Assembly (NCBI GenBank): GCA_035610835.1
Contig: CM069447.1
Location: 56,179,048 to 56,243,047 of the forward strand
Origin: Ophiura sarsii
Taxonomy: Eukaryota > Echinodermata > Ophiuroidea > Amphilepidida > Ophiuridae
DNA length: 64,000 nucleotides
Reading direction: 5' to 3'
Below the pieces are notes generated by a model. The model made no database searches, was not told the DNA's origin, and saw only the letters and a program-made list of their open reading frames with translations. The number at the start of each line of letters is the position of its first letter. Within the stretch, counting starts at the first letter, position 1. Shown here piece by piece: positions 47,401 to 62,400 of the stretch. The position numbers were made by a program, and so were the translations under genes.

Positions 47401-50400
47401 CGGCGATACTGGAACCAAATTATGTACCAGTATCGTTCAATACTGGGACAAACTACACTGGTAACACGTGTACCAGTATCGCCCGATACTGGAAAATAAA
47501 AAAGTGCCAGTATCGGTCGATACTGGAACACAATTTGGTGTTCCAGTATCGACCGATACTGGAACAGTAAAATCGTACCAGTATCGAGCGATACTGGCAA
47601 CTTTCATGTTCCAGTATTGAACGATTCTGGTATACCAGTATCTGGGACCTAAAGTACACTTTTTCCCCAATTTGAAAAGGTTGAATTGCAGGTATTTTAG
47701 ATTAATATTCAGCATTAGATAGAGCTACTCAAGGCAGTATCCTTGTTATTATAACGGTACACAAACAGCATATGTTAGAGAGCCCTGATATCCTATCCTG
47801 CCTCTAATTCATTTCATGATATGAATAACCTAATGGCTGGTTTCCAAATCTGAAGAAATGATTCCCGACCTGTTAAAATATAAAATCTATTCACACTTTT
47901 TAATATGACGAAGATACGTTTCCTGCCTAAGTCATTGTAAATGATAAATTCAAAGACACCACTTAGATGAAGTCGGAACAATGCGCAAATGCAACACATG
48001 GGCGTTCCATGGCCAAAATCGGGACAAACGGGTTCTGACCACGCTCTGTTCAAAGCCTTGTATTTCGAAAAGGATACTTTAAACTGGTTTCACAGTTTCA
48101 CCACTTAAAGTCAGATATGTTTAAATGTATATCCTTAAATATGAATTTGCTATGTATGTTACTCTTCTAGTTATGAGATTTCCAGTTCATGAACCCAGTT
48201 TTTTTGGATACACTGTACCGCTTAGATTCATATAAAAAATTATAAATTTGTTTTGCTTTCGTTTTTGTAAAAGCAATTGCACTAAGGTTGAACAATGGCA
48301 GCTACTCGGAACAAGTGCGCAGTGATAAGTCTCACGGAATTACAAGCGGGAGACTGGAAGCACGTTGGGGAAACGACACGTGGGGAAGTGTTTGTTCATC
48401 TTATGTGGATTTCACAACCGCCGACAGAATATGTAAACTACTTGGATTTATTACTGTGTTACGTTTACGAGATGATCTTGCGGTTGTTGTAGGAGACTCC
48501 TATCCGATTAATTTAGAGATATCTCATTGTAAGAATATCTCGATAAACTCGATACATGATTGCATTATCAGTGCATGGAACCAACCTACGTGTGATCACA
48601 CACATGACATTGGTATAACATGTCTTTCAGGTAAGATCAAAATAATGAGGCAATCCGTCTATATATTTCACACCACCTGTTTATTGCCAGCGCATTTTCT
48701 ACCACAGCTCTCCCAAGCATGGCACAATTAGGCTCTAGACTCTTCTGGAGGCCGCGTCTGTTTCGGCCTGTGTACTTCAAGTCTTGTCTATGGGCCTTTT
48801 TATTTTGTTTGTCTTAACAAAAGTGGCAATAAAGAACATAGTATGCCAATGTTCATATTTTTTGCTGGTCTAACGGATGAAATCCATTGGATATAATTAG
48901 CTTCAACTAAAAATACAGGGGTTTCAAATGGTTGGTCTGGTATAGTTCCTTGGATAATTTGCAGGGTGGAACTTGAAGCCCAAAGTGTGACTTTTGAAAG
49001 TTGTTGTGTGTTAAGAAATTCAAACTTTGAACTTCAATTTGTTTTACAACTTAGTGCTATTTCAAAAGTTTGAATTTTATTGAAAAGTCACGATTAAGCA
49101 TCCCTAGAGCAGATTTTAGTGTTAATAATTAGCCCAAATGTGGCTACTTGAAGGGTTAAAAGTTAAAATGTGGCAATACTGCATTTTGGCTATGCAAGGT
49201 CCCGACATGTGGTCAAGAGTGTGCATGGAGCAAGTACTAGCTCAATGGCCTGTCAACCTGTCAACAAATATATCGCAAAATATACTGATAACTGACTAAC
49301 AGGAACGTAATGTGGACTCTCAAAGAAGGAAAGTTACCCTTAACAACGATTAGCTTGAGGAATCAAGCCATTAGCAAAGGATCTGGATTGAGGTCCACAA
49401 GACAGATTTAAGACTGAAAAACTTATGAAGTATTTGTGTGTTTCTACCACTTTTTATAATGATGACACGTGACTGTCGGGCTAAACAACCCTTAGTGCGG
49501 ATTCAGATCAAAAACGACACCCTTATTTTCTGGAATTTGCGATTTTGATACCCTTTAATAGCTCGGGATTGTGCTAGTTGCATCAATACGTCTCATGTAA
49601 CAGTCTGCACACGGTAACCACATTTAAAAGATTGAGAAAGTTTTGAATCCACAAGAAAACTGAACCGAGCTGCAACACTGTTTTAATGTCCAGTAGGCCT
49701 ACCCTTTTATGTGAGCCAGTGAACACTCTAATCTACCATTCAATTTAATATGACATTCAGCAGCACTTGTTATATGTTCATTTCACCCTTCCGTATGGAA
49801 GAGTTCTTCTATAAACTGAAGTTATATACATTTGTGATCGTCCCAGTGTACATGTACGTATGTATACCTTCGGCTCTACACTGTGTCAGTTGGAACTAGT
49901 TCCGTTTATTTTATATAATATTATGTAATTAGCGATTTACCATGTTTACTCGTCTCCCGGACTAGTCCTCCTACGGCCTCGGCTCCTATTACAATATCTT
50001 TGTTTATCCTTGTGTAAGAGCCCCGATTGTCATATATATTGGTCCTGATTCAAATTGCTGTTTATCAGTCAGCAAATACTGATGATTAGGCGCCTGTTCT
50101 TGAAACCGGGAGATCGGGGGTTAGAAACTGTTAGAGTTATGCGCCAGTGAATGTCGTTGATTTTTGGACATTATGCGACGCTTTGCTTGTTATTCATTTC
50201 CCCTTTTAGTTGGGGTGTGTTTCTTCTATTATTAAATGGCTGCTTATTTTGAAATTATAAACATGCACTTGAGGATGAATGAAGTGAAACGAGGAACGGT
50301 ATTTTCTTCTACATTAAACTTGTTCAAATGTTTATTTCTATTCCGAAAAAAGACACGGACACCATCCACTGGCGGCTAAACAACGTCAACGGTACTGCAA

Positions 50401-53400
50401 ATTATCATGGTATGTTGGAACAAAAAGTCAGCAACGGATCGTGGGGCGCTGTCTGCGTAGACACCATCGCATACTCCGAGGCTAACATGATCTGTGTTAG
50501 TTTGGGGTTTCTGAACGCAAGTGTCTACCTATATGGGTATTGGTCGCTTAGTGTTGCGAGTGCATTCATGTGGAATGAAATAGTGTACCCAAGTGGTGAA
50601 TATCCATCAGGGCGCCCTCCATTGTCAAATCCAATAAGTTGCTGGCCAGTGAACTTAGTTTGCCAACCAGGTAAGATATACATGTACATGTATATTCATC
50701 AATTTGAAAATGCATTAATTTTTTTTTTTAAATGATGAGAATTTCACCTGAATAGTATCATGTGTATATTCTATCTTCAAGTCTTCGTAAGGTAGAAGTC
50801 TGTGGGTGATAGTGATCGTACAACTAGAGTGACATGGTAGTAGCATCATGGGTGTAGAATACAGAATCAAACATAATTCCATGATACGAGCATATAATTA
50901 TGCTGAGCATGGTAATTATGATGGGATTCAGGTCAATCATCCCATGCTACTTACATATACTTCTACATGTACATGTAATTTATTTATTGGTTGGCAAAGG
51001 AGACCTTAACCTTACATAGTCGAAATTGGAATGTTACACCATTATTTCGTTCTTTTACTTTACACTAGCAAACATACAGATTCATAATTGGCGCTTAGCA
51101 AATGGATCAAACACCGCCAACGGTCGTCTGGAATTCAAGTTTACTAATGACACATGGGGATCAGTATGCGGAAGAGACTTTACCCGACACATGGCAATCA
51201 GGATTTGCAAAGAACTAAATCATTCAACTATGTTATCGTACTATTTATATTCCACAACTACGAATGGAGTTGAAGTTGATCCAACTTACAACCTCGGATT
51301 CTATCCAAACAAACACAAGCAATCGAAGCAATCAAATGATTTGTGCAGCCATATCGATGATGTCCACCTTCGTTGCCTTACAAGTAGGTTGCCATTTTGT
51401 TGTTTGAAATTATGTGGTTATGTTGGTGATATATAGGCCTACCTGCGTGACAACTAGACTGGGTTCTCGCCGCGTCCCTCTGTATGGCCACGCCATCTTT
51501 AAATGGCGGACCAATTAGCGGGACTGGGACAAGAGGGCACGGCGAAAAGTGTACAGTTACTCGTGGAATTCCACGAGTAATTAGCATATGAATATGCAAA
51601 CGATCCACCGAGCATGCGCATTTGAGCCAGCAACAACAACAAAAACCATCCAATTGGTATAATTCTAACAGTGCGTCCAAACGATCGTCTCGCCGCGCTA
51701 GTTGGAGCAGACGACGATGGTCACGCTATTTCTGAATTTTGAATTCGTATTGGAATAACACGTAATCGCGAATGTTAATCTTATCATTTTGAAAAATTTA
51801 TCATAATTAGAAGATTTTTTTTTCAATCTAAAACCGTTGGAGTTGGCTAACGAACTCCATTGTAAATGCTATTTTTATAATTATTTTCATCGTTAACCGG
51901 GCGATGACTGTTAAAAATATTTCAAAATGGCGCACTCCCGTTGCCATATTGGAACGACGAGGAAATCGCGTGGCCATCGTCGTCTGAGTCGGAGGTACCA
52001 CGCGTCCAATGCGGGCCGTGTGTAAAATAGGGAAGACATGAAGGATCGAGTCTATGTGACAACGTTGTTGACAAAATTACAATGAGGCAACCAAAAACAA
52101 TAAACAAGCCTGCTCTACGTTCCCGACCAAGCAAGACCAAGCAACCTGTTCCTTCTTCGACCATCCCATGATCTAGAAATTAGTGAAAACAATGTTCACG
52201 TGCAAATGAATATCGACTCAATTTGTTTGTTATGTGTACACAAACGGCAAAATGTATCATTTGCCTTTTTTCCTTTACATATTTATTTTATTTTTGGGGT
52301 GTTATTTTGAAGGATACAAATTCCACCGACCAGCCCCGCCTTAGAGGCCCGTCCGCCCATAGAGCAGGGTTGTTTTTCGTAGCCTATCATCGACTGTGTT
52401 TACTTCATGCGCAAATGCAATTTTTCGATGGCTGGCAGTGGCACATTATGTCACAAACATCCAACAATTCAACATTAGAACGAATTGTTAGCGCTGCGTA
52501 CCCTATAAGAGTACACGTAGGCCTATATATGCATGTACAGCTTGTAACCACGAGTGTGGATTGCGAGTGCCTATCCACGCAGCTATTGTTTTTACCATTA
52601 TACAAGACAGATTTTCCGCCAACCTTTCTCAACTTTCAAGGTCTATCTCAAGGATTACTGAATCAATTATGGGCATGTTTGTACTTATTTCAATGCATTT
52701 CTCATGGTGATTCCGAAAATGATAATGAAATTCAATAATTGTCACATTTTTTAAACATTTTGTGAACTTTTGGAATGTCGTCTGGAGACGCCTGCTGCTT
52801 TGAAAGTGTTCAACAAGTGAACTCTCGTCAGCCGAAGGAAGCACAAATCTGATTCATCCATATCATCCATATTTATTGTTTCACAAATGTATCTTAGCAA
52901 AAGACGAGCGTTCCTTGTTTCAGATTAAAAGAGTGTAACCAAAATAAATGTACTGAATTTGCTCATAACTTGTAACCCCAACTCAACGAACGCCGCGTGG
53001 TTCATGATCTCCCCAATCTCGCAATATTTAGTATTGACGAACAATCACGAATTGTAACAGTTGTTGCAGTGGCGTAGCCAGAGGGGGGGCGAGGGGGGCG
53101 ATCGCCCCCCCAACATTGACATCGTGTCGGTTGAGATTGGCACTGTCGGTTCATTTGACCGGAGGAACCATGGAATTATGATGGTCAAAGTACACATATG
53201 AAAAAATTTCGCGCGCTACGCGCGCATAACAATCACCTAAATGTAATATTCGTTGGTATAAGCTTGTTTAGAACCAAAATGTACTTCAATTGTGCCAAAA
53301 ATAGGTGTAAAGTCAAAAAAATTCGCGCGCTACGCGCGCAGTCCTTAACTCAGAACAATTTTGTCGGGTAATTTTCATTTCTCGCCCCCCCAATATCAAT

Positions 53401-56400
53401 AACCTGGCTACGCCACTGAGTTGTTGTCATGACAAATCAGTTCAAATTGATTATGTTTTGTGTCATTATTCTCGGGTTTTATAGGCCGTCCCTTACAGAT
53501 GCGGCTTATCGGAGATCCCACGAAACAAGCTGTTGTGGAGGTGCACGATGGTGTGTCTAGTTGGGGTAGAGTCTGCACTGATAACTGGTCGCTATGTGAA
53601 GCACAACTAGTATGTCTACATTTCGGATATACAAGAGCAATTGTTGCCAGTAGGATTAAAATGGGGAACTCATCAAATGGAATCACCATCCCGAAGTTTA
53701 TAAATCCTTTGTCATGTTTCAAAAGATCTTCTCCGATGCTTCGCAAAGAACAGTCATTTCTTGATTCCAACGTTGAAATAACCAGGCAATGTGAATGCTC
53801 ACTATTCGACGCTGGGGTCATCTGCTCACAAGGTATAGTATAATCAGGGTGCTGAAAACTCCACCGCCTATAGGAAACCACCTACAAAGTCATACACCGG
53901 GGTCATACACTTTGTTTAGGTCATTTAAAGTAATGTTCGATTATCTTTTTACCAAACAGGCTAAATAGACATTTGGATGAATCTTTTCAGCACATTTTTA
54001 TACCAAACATACATAACAACTAATAACAAAGATAAACCATGATTAGCGCCATTTAAAGAAAATTAGTTACTTTTCAAAAGTCACATTTTCAATACACTAC
54101 CCGGGAGGAAAAGGGCTGTGTGTGAGGTTCACCCCGTGTGTGACACTGATGACCAGCATTGACCGGGCAATCCATCACACAGTGCAGCCGTTGGGTCGTA
54201 CACTTCGTGAGCGGGATATTTGATTTCGAACATGACGTGCATTACATTAAACTGATTGGAATGTTACCAAACCTTATAGACTAGGGGCCGTGAGGCCAAA
54301 ATGTGCTTAGTTATTGATTTTTGTAGTCCCCCTCTGGGCAGAACATGAAATTATTACCAAAAGGTGGAAAATATATCCCTTAACACATATTCACCTGATC
54401 CCACGTTCGTAGGTTGGACGTTATGACCCTAGACCTCGATTTAGGGTCAAAGGTCACATGTGTTTCAATGGGAAGTCAAAAACTAAATTTAACATGATAA
54501 AAAAAACTAAAAAATGAGCTAGAAAAGTCAATCACAACTTCGATCGTAGATCAATAGTTTTTGAACCGTGACCTTTTGAAAAAGACAAGTTGGCCAAAAT
54601 AGACCATTTTTGTCATATTTTCGCAAAATTGGCACAAAAATGACATGTTATCATCATTAAAAAAATATTTTGACTCATTATGAATTGATAAACCATGTTA
54701 TAATGTTGGTTTATAGATGAACTTTACATTACAATACATTTCAAAAGTCAATGGTGTCCGCATGCCATGGCAAACAGCTTAAATATCCTTCAAATTCATC
54801 GAAAATGGGTAAAATCCGAGTCAAATTTAAAGGATTTGAAGGATACGGAAAAAATTGCCGTAAGCCTCATCAGTCCCGTGTTGATCGCTGCGCATTTCCC
54901 CTCAATGCGCGGGCTAATTCAAATTAAAAGTGTCATGTATTGGTGAAGGATATGAATGTAAAGGAATTGTATGGAAAGGAGAACATGGACAGATTAATCA
55001 AATTAGTTTTAGTCGTACAAGATCTTCATTTTTGGTTGGCGGGGCAACCGCCAACCTTATAGCATCAGATTGCATATTCTTGGACATTTAGGTCTTTCTA
55101 CATATACATGGAGGCTGCCATTTTGTTTTTAGTATATGAAAAATTGTCTAAATTATTTTGCAGTCTTTGTAAATTAAATGTACCTATGCAGTTTATTTTA
55201 ACAGTCCTGCAGTCTGTGATGGAGTCAAAGCTATATTTGTTAAGCCTTGATGATTCAATCAGAGAGATGTTATTAGACTCCCAACGGAGAGACATAATAG
55301 CTTATCTTGTTTGACTAAAAAGAAATCTCCCAACTGTCCAGATGTTATACACATTACAATTGTGGTCTCAGATACTACTGAAAAGCTCAGAGTGTCAATT
55401 GTGTCATAAAACATGGTCAAGGTTTGCATGAAATATCTATGTGTATGAAAAATTTCGCGACTGGCTAGGATTGGTGAAATTGTCATGCTCACAAGCTTTT
55501 AGTATTCTTATTAGACATTATTAGAAAGGTGTACATTTGTAAACATTTCATGATGAAAAACGTGGGTTCTTCTGCATCACGAACATTAAATGCCGCGAAA
55601 AAATAGTGCTTGCTTTAGAATAAACCTACCGTATGTGTCCTTGTTGGGTAGCACTGCATTACATAATGATATGGTGAACTGTCACTACAAATTACTCTGT
55701 ACACATCATGTTCTGGTGATCACTCCATTTCCAAGGGAAACCGAGGATTTTTTAGTTGGGGCTTTAATGAGTTGCGGATGTCATATATACCTAGATTGTT
55801 CTTCAGATGGTACCTCCCCCCTCCATGCACAAACATCAACTTTTGGTTTCCTGTACTATTTTTAGACTGTTGTGTTTTGATTTGGGGTGTTTTTTTGTTT
55901 GAAAGATACATACACCATATCCCTGGTATTTTGGTATGCAACAGAATGAACAGATACTTCAGAAAATGGTTACAAAACATGATTCTTTCTCTTGGATCGC
56001 CCCCATTCCATTTCAATGGAATTTTTTCTATAATAAACAAATAAATTCTACTTCAACCATAGTTTTACTAACGAATATTGGCCATATTAAATTGAATATA
56101 ATTCTAATCAAATTAATTGAATATATATGACATATTTAAAACTTAAATTGAATGTAAAATTTATTCATTTGTATATTTCTATATTTACTTATTCACTTTT
56201 TATATTATTAATTATCTACATAATTATTCATTTATTTATTTAATCATTTTTTATTTATTAATGTTTTCTCATGTTTATTTGTTTTAATTTCTTTATTTTA
56301 TAAGTAATTTTTAATATTTTAATTTTTAATATGCGTGTATTTATGTATTGATTCATTAGTTTATTGATTCATTTATTTTCGATTAAAAATGTAATTTTCG

Positions 56401-59400
56401 ATTTATATTATTATTTATTAACAAAATGATTCAACTATTTATTTAAAAGTTTGTTTTTTTAAAAACTCATTTATTTATTTCTACATTTATTTATGTATTG
56501 ATCAAATAAATTGAATACATATGACATATATTTAAAACTTAAATTGAATGTTAAAACCGTGTTTATCACTAAAAAACTATGGCTGTAATTTATATTGCTT
56601 TCTAGTAATGCCATGCAAGAATCTTGCACAATTATCATCTATATGCGCTTGCTTCTTCTGCCACATAATTTTAGCAACTAAAAGTTGTATTTACAAATGT
56701 TGCTATTTTTGCTCTTTCTATTTGCCTTATATCGCAATTTCCTTTTGACCGCCAACTTTCCATTTTAATTGAATTTTTATTATCATATCGGTGAAATTAA
56801 TTTGAACAAATTGAATTGACAGAGTCAACAGCATTTTATGTTACATCAATCTGAAATAAGAGAAATTGATGATAATTTTACTGACTGATGTGTAAATGTG
56901 TGTTATTTGGAATGCTTCATTGATATCTACAGCTAACCCAAACCAAACCAAGGTGTATCCCTAATAGACTATGGGACGTTGGTCTGTATCTTTCACTCTT
57001 GTAGTCCCCCTCTGGGGAGAACATGAAAGTATTACCAAAAGGTGGCAAATATATCCCTAAACACAAATTCACCTGATCCCACGTTCGTAGGTTGCACGGT
57101 TTTTTTACGGTGTTTTCCCCGTGTAGTGCATTGAAAATGTGACTTTTGAAAATGGTGCTAATCATGGTTTATCTTTGTTGTTAGCTGTTAAGTTTGGTAT
57201 AAAATGTGCCAAAACGATTCATGCAAATGTCTATCTAGCCTGTTTGGTAAAACAATAATCGAAAGTTACTTTGAACGACCTAAACAAAGTGTTAAAATTT
57301 GCCCAAATTTGCCCATTTTAGCATAAAATATCAAATGTTGGCGCGCTGCGCGCACATTTTATCACCATTATTAGGTATAATTAGACCAGACCAGAAATTT
57401 TGCAATTTGCTTACCAAATTAGTTACAATTATACCAAATTTGACAGTTTTAGCGTAAAATAGCGGCAAAAAAAAATGCGTTTTTTAATTATTGCCCCTCC
57501 CCCTAAATTGTCTCTTGCCCCCCCCCCCCCCCCCCCCCCCAGTGTATGATGCTGTGCCGCCACTGGACGGTGGACACAAATGGCCGTTAAATCTCTGTTG
57601 GTTTCAATGTGAAATGAATTTTGATTATAATATGACCCACAGAAAATGTATCACATGTTAGAACTAAATTATTTCATCCTAATCACCCTGAAGTTGGAAG
57701 TCAACTCCAGTGTCAGTATCATGGTTTTAATTGAATACGTCATTAACCGCTCGTCCCATTTGCTTGATAACGTATTAACCTTAACCAATATTTGTGTGAA
57801 CGCATCGATGTCCACATCGTGAGCGCAGTGTAACTTCACACAATGTTGCATAACCTACATTTGGGTCTCTGCTCTTAATCGATAACAATACTGCAGAGTG
57901 CACACTGGTTAATTGGTTTCCTATTATGACAAGGGCACGGAGAGATTGGCGAGGAAATTTGAAAACATAAATAGTTTCAATAGATGAAGTATAATACAAC
58001 CCTGAAGCGTAATATGTCATGGGAAAAGGGTTGAAGTAATGCCGCTAGATAGACATTCTGGTGAAGCCATATGTGCCGAATTCTGCGGATAATACCAATG
58101 TTACCCAATTATGAAATATTATATAGGTATACTGCGAATTAAGGTAAACGGTTTCAGATGTTAGGCAGTATAATATGCCCATATTACTTTGGTGCAAAAA
58201 AACACCCAATTTCCAGGAAGGGGTAATATCTTACTCAGGTATTTTGATGTAGGTCTCCAATTCGACCTTTAAAACACAATTTTGATAAGAGGTCCTAAAA
58301 CGAATTTACCCTTCAATGTACACTTTACCCGGTTGTCCATCCAACAATACAACTTAATTGAATAATTAGGGGATTTAATTGACATAGTGTTGTCGCCTGT
58401 GTAACGTTGCAATAACGGATAAATGACAGATGATAAAACAATACATAATGAATTTAAAATACGCGTAAAAACATCACGTTCCCCTTTCCGAAGCGGTGTA
58501 GATCTCACGAGGCCTGCTAGTTTTACAGAGAACATACACTATATATTTAAGTATTGGGGGAGTGGTTATCCCGTGAACTCTGAAGCCGTACATTAACGTT
58601 AAACAGACCAAAATATGCGTACGAATTGACCGGCAATGTGTCGAATATTCATAGACTATGAAGTTCTGTTCAATCCGTAACAGCTCTTTGTAATTTATTT
58701 GACTACTTTGAATATTTTTATGTTTCGTATCCTGCTTACCGGTCTGCTCCAGAACGTGAGCGCGTTCGGCTTGAGGGCGTCCTATTTAGTGACGCACTGC
58801 AGTCAATTTTGTTCATGAAGATGCATCAAGTGACGGGAGTCCGTCTTCCGCTGGGTGACAAAAATAAGTTTGATATTTCAATAGAGGGCGGCAAGGGAAA
58901 GGGACTGCGTTTCCAAGGGAACGCCCTCCCATCACAGATTGATAAAAATAATCATATTTTGCCGATTTTCAACCATAAAAGTATTTTATCTCCGAGATCA
59001 TGTTTAAAAATCCTGTTCCTCACATCCGTCAATTAGTAGCGCCCTTAAGTGAAACGAGCTCTAGTTCCGGAGCTGACTGCTAACAAGGTGCTTAACAAAT
59101 ATTATCCAGACTTGTCATCAATAATTACCGAGTGGAACGATTTATTATGTTTGCATTATTTGTTAATTTAATAGTGCTTTAGACAACAAAGGGGTGATAT
59201 AACCCATATTACACTCAAAAGGACATGCCATTACGTACCATTGTGCAGTTGATTCTTATCGATTTTTCTCTCTTAAATATTCATTCATTAACGCAGAATC
59301 GAAACGATCAGGTCATGAAGTAAACGCAATGCGCCTCGTTCGACAGGGTCAGCTACGGTACGTTGTTGAACTACAGTATACAAATGAACCATGGCGAAGA

Positions 59401-62400
59401 GTCTGCGTATCAGAGGATGAGACTGTTCACGCTAACCGCATAATAGGTATACGGCGACATTGTTCACAAGACAAGTATACACCTGACGTTAGGAGTGACA
59501 TAAACTTTACGGATGTCATTATTGGGTTCATGATGGTTACAAGATCGCTGGGTATTTATATCTCCGAGATACCTGTTTCTATTCTGCCAGGGAATTGTTC
59601 TTCTTTTGGATTGGTCGAACTTCCTTTTACGTGCTCAGGAGGTAAGGAAGCTGCTACACTAGTACGCATGACTCATGCGTATAAGTGACTTGTACGGATG
59701 ACTTATACGAAAGTCGCCAACGTAATAGTTTTGCATACAAGTAATCTTTAAAATAATTGAACTGTGACCAATGCTATGGAAATATTTGCATTGGTTTAAT
59801 TCAGTTTCCATTGGTGCTTGTATGTCGTATGGTGACGCAAAATATTACTTTGGCGACTATCATATTAGTTCAAGTCACTTTATGAGATACGAACTGGTTT
59901 TACAATGCAGCTTAAGTCAATGGTTGAGTTAGCACAGTTATTTTTTAAGCGTACAGTTTACAGGGTGTATCAAAAAAAATTAGGACTCTGTTTCATGACG
60001 ATGTAATTATTATTATAATCATTGGACCATGACCAATTTAGTCTCAATGTAAAGCCCAATTAATGATTATGATATCCTGAAAATAAGACCAGTAAGGCCA
60101 AACAAAGAAGAAGGTCTGTCTCAGAAGCCCGCCCGCATTGGTATGTGAAATGAGTTACGGCGCGTAGGTCTATGCGCTGGGGACTAAAACACTTTTCTTT
60201 TTTTTAATTTCTTTTTTTTAATTTCTTTTTTAAAGTTTAAAAAAGTTCTCCGTAAGCTTGGATAAGCAACAACAACAAAAATAGCAAAACAAAAAAAAAC
60301 GCATAGCCTATTTTCTAAAAAAAAATAAAAAAATCGCACAGCACTTAGCCTATTTGCACAATGTTTCTCAGACAGACCTTCTTCTTTGTTTGGCCTAAAT
60401 AACATGGTTTATGTTTCAATACGTTATATTAATTGTCAACATAGTAAATAATCTATCAGTCAATAGCGAAGTTTAGTTTGGTAATCCATTTAATTCTGGC
60501 ACAAATCAATACTGGCTAAAAAAAATCTGTAAAACAGATGCATGCATATTCTGTGCAAATTAAAAAAGTGTTGTTAAACAGTTCTCGAACCCACTGTGGA
60601 TGGTTCATTGAGTTACAAATCGAGCACTTTCATTATGTACTACTCGACTGTTACTGTGTGAATTCCCATTGTACAAACCAGTAAATGACATGGTTTACAC
60701 AAAGTACGCTGGTTTTCTTATTTTTCATCGGATCGATCTCACATTTTCACTATATCATAATAATTAATTGGGCTTTACATTGAAACTAAATTGGTCATGG
60801 TCCAATGATTATAATAAGAATTACACCATCATGAAACAGAGTCCTAATTTTTTGATACACCCTGTATAATGAGCTGAATAAAGTATGCGACAAACGGAAA
60901 GATGTAAGGAAGAGAAAAAAGGTTCGCTACAATGGTTCTTTTTAATTTCAGATTGATATTATGAACATTATTAACGTTGTGCACAACATTTAATAAGTGA
61001 AAACCTTTTTTGAACAAAGTCAACATGAATGGAATGTGAGGAACGCGCTGCGTGTGATTACAGTGAGTTATACAGTGCGTCCAGCAACTATAACAATTTT
61101 AAGGTATTGCGAGTTATGTGGTCAATCCTTTCAGCTTTTTTATAATGAGGGGCATTAAAAAGGAGTCATGTTTGGTACCGAAATGATTCTACAAGTTTTC
61201 CTTTCCAAATATATATTCAATTTGCTGCTGCGACTTATTGTAAGAGACTTCTTGGTTTCAATAGTTTTAGAACACCCTGTATTAAACAAATAGATCTCTA
61301 TGTCAATTTTTTTTTGTCTCGAAAAAAGTGTTACGCCGAATATATAGCGCACTATGTGATTTATGTTCATATTTGATAGGTGTAGATGAGTCCACGAGGC
61401 AGAGCTGGAAGTGGGGCTATTCCTTTGACATTTCACCTATTGATCTATGTGCCGATAGATGTAATCACCAGGATATATACACTTGTAGATGCGGTATTGA
61501 TTGTGAAATGTTTGGAGATTGTTGTATAGACTATCACGATAGCTGTCGAGATCTTAATACCACGTTAAGCGCAAACAAAAATACCACAGGTAAGCCCGTC
61601 ATACCTTTTGAAGATTACACCTGTCAACCAGATGCCTTCATAGATGCAGATGTTCTTTTGGTCAGTCAATGTCCAGAATCGTGGACTGAACTGTTTATGA
61701 AATCCAAGTGTAGCGATCAGTTGTTTGGAATGCGGGTTAATGACAACACCGGAGTAAATTTTCACAATGTGTTTTGTGCAATTTGTCACGGTAGGAAACA
61801 AATGAATATCTATCCGTGGACAACTGATTCCAATCGTGAAACAACCTGTACTGACAATACCGAACAAGCAACAGGTACTTTATTTTGGAAAAGACCACAA
61901 CGAGTTGGAAGTCAACTTAGAGTATGTGGGTATGAAGATCCTTGTGCCATGTCTTACGTTAATCAAAGCATTGCGAAAGCCTGTTCTTCATTTGTACTAC
62001 CTACTTGCTACATTAGACTCAAAGACGGACAGTCGTATGACGCCGTTCGAAATCCAGTCAAAAATCCGTATTGTCTTCAGTGCCAACAGTTGGAAGACCA
62101 TATATATGACTATAGGTACTGCCGTAATGTCGGGACAACAAGATCAGGATCAGGCCTAATTGGTCTCTGGCATATACGACCATCTTCTATGGAAAAAACG
62201 ACAATCACGTGTCCATCCGGTGAGATTTTTGACACAGTCTCTAGAATATGTCGCCAAATTGTATGCATTCCGGGATACACATTGAGTGATGGCAAATGCA
62301 TCATTGTTGCAGAAACTGGCAACCCTGATATCCTTACTAATCAATCTTGTGCGAGGCATGACGTCATGTTCTTCTTTAGAGGCTTTCCTTCATCGGGTGA

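Noticed and set aside
47340..47640. CRISPR-like repeat-spacer array
   Set aside because: Animal genome context, no cas genes, the repeats are palindromes inside a TIR-bounded element, and spacers are only 12-16 bp.
51080..51383. Alternative acceptor (CATACAG) for SRCR exon 4
   Set aside because: In the required phase it gives an immediate stop, so the upstream AG at 51067-51068 is used.
52223..52738. 171-codon plus frame in receptor intron 8
   Set aside because: No domain pattern; its last third overlaps the inverted R2 repeat, and it is not needed to keep the receptor frame.
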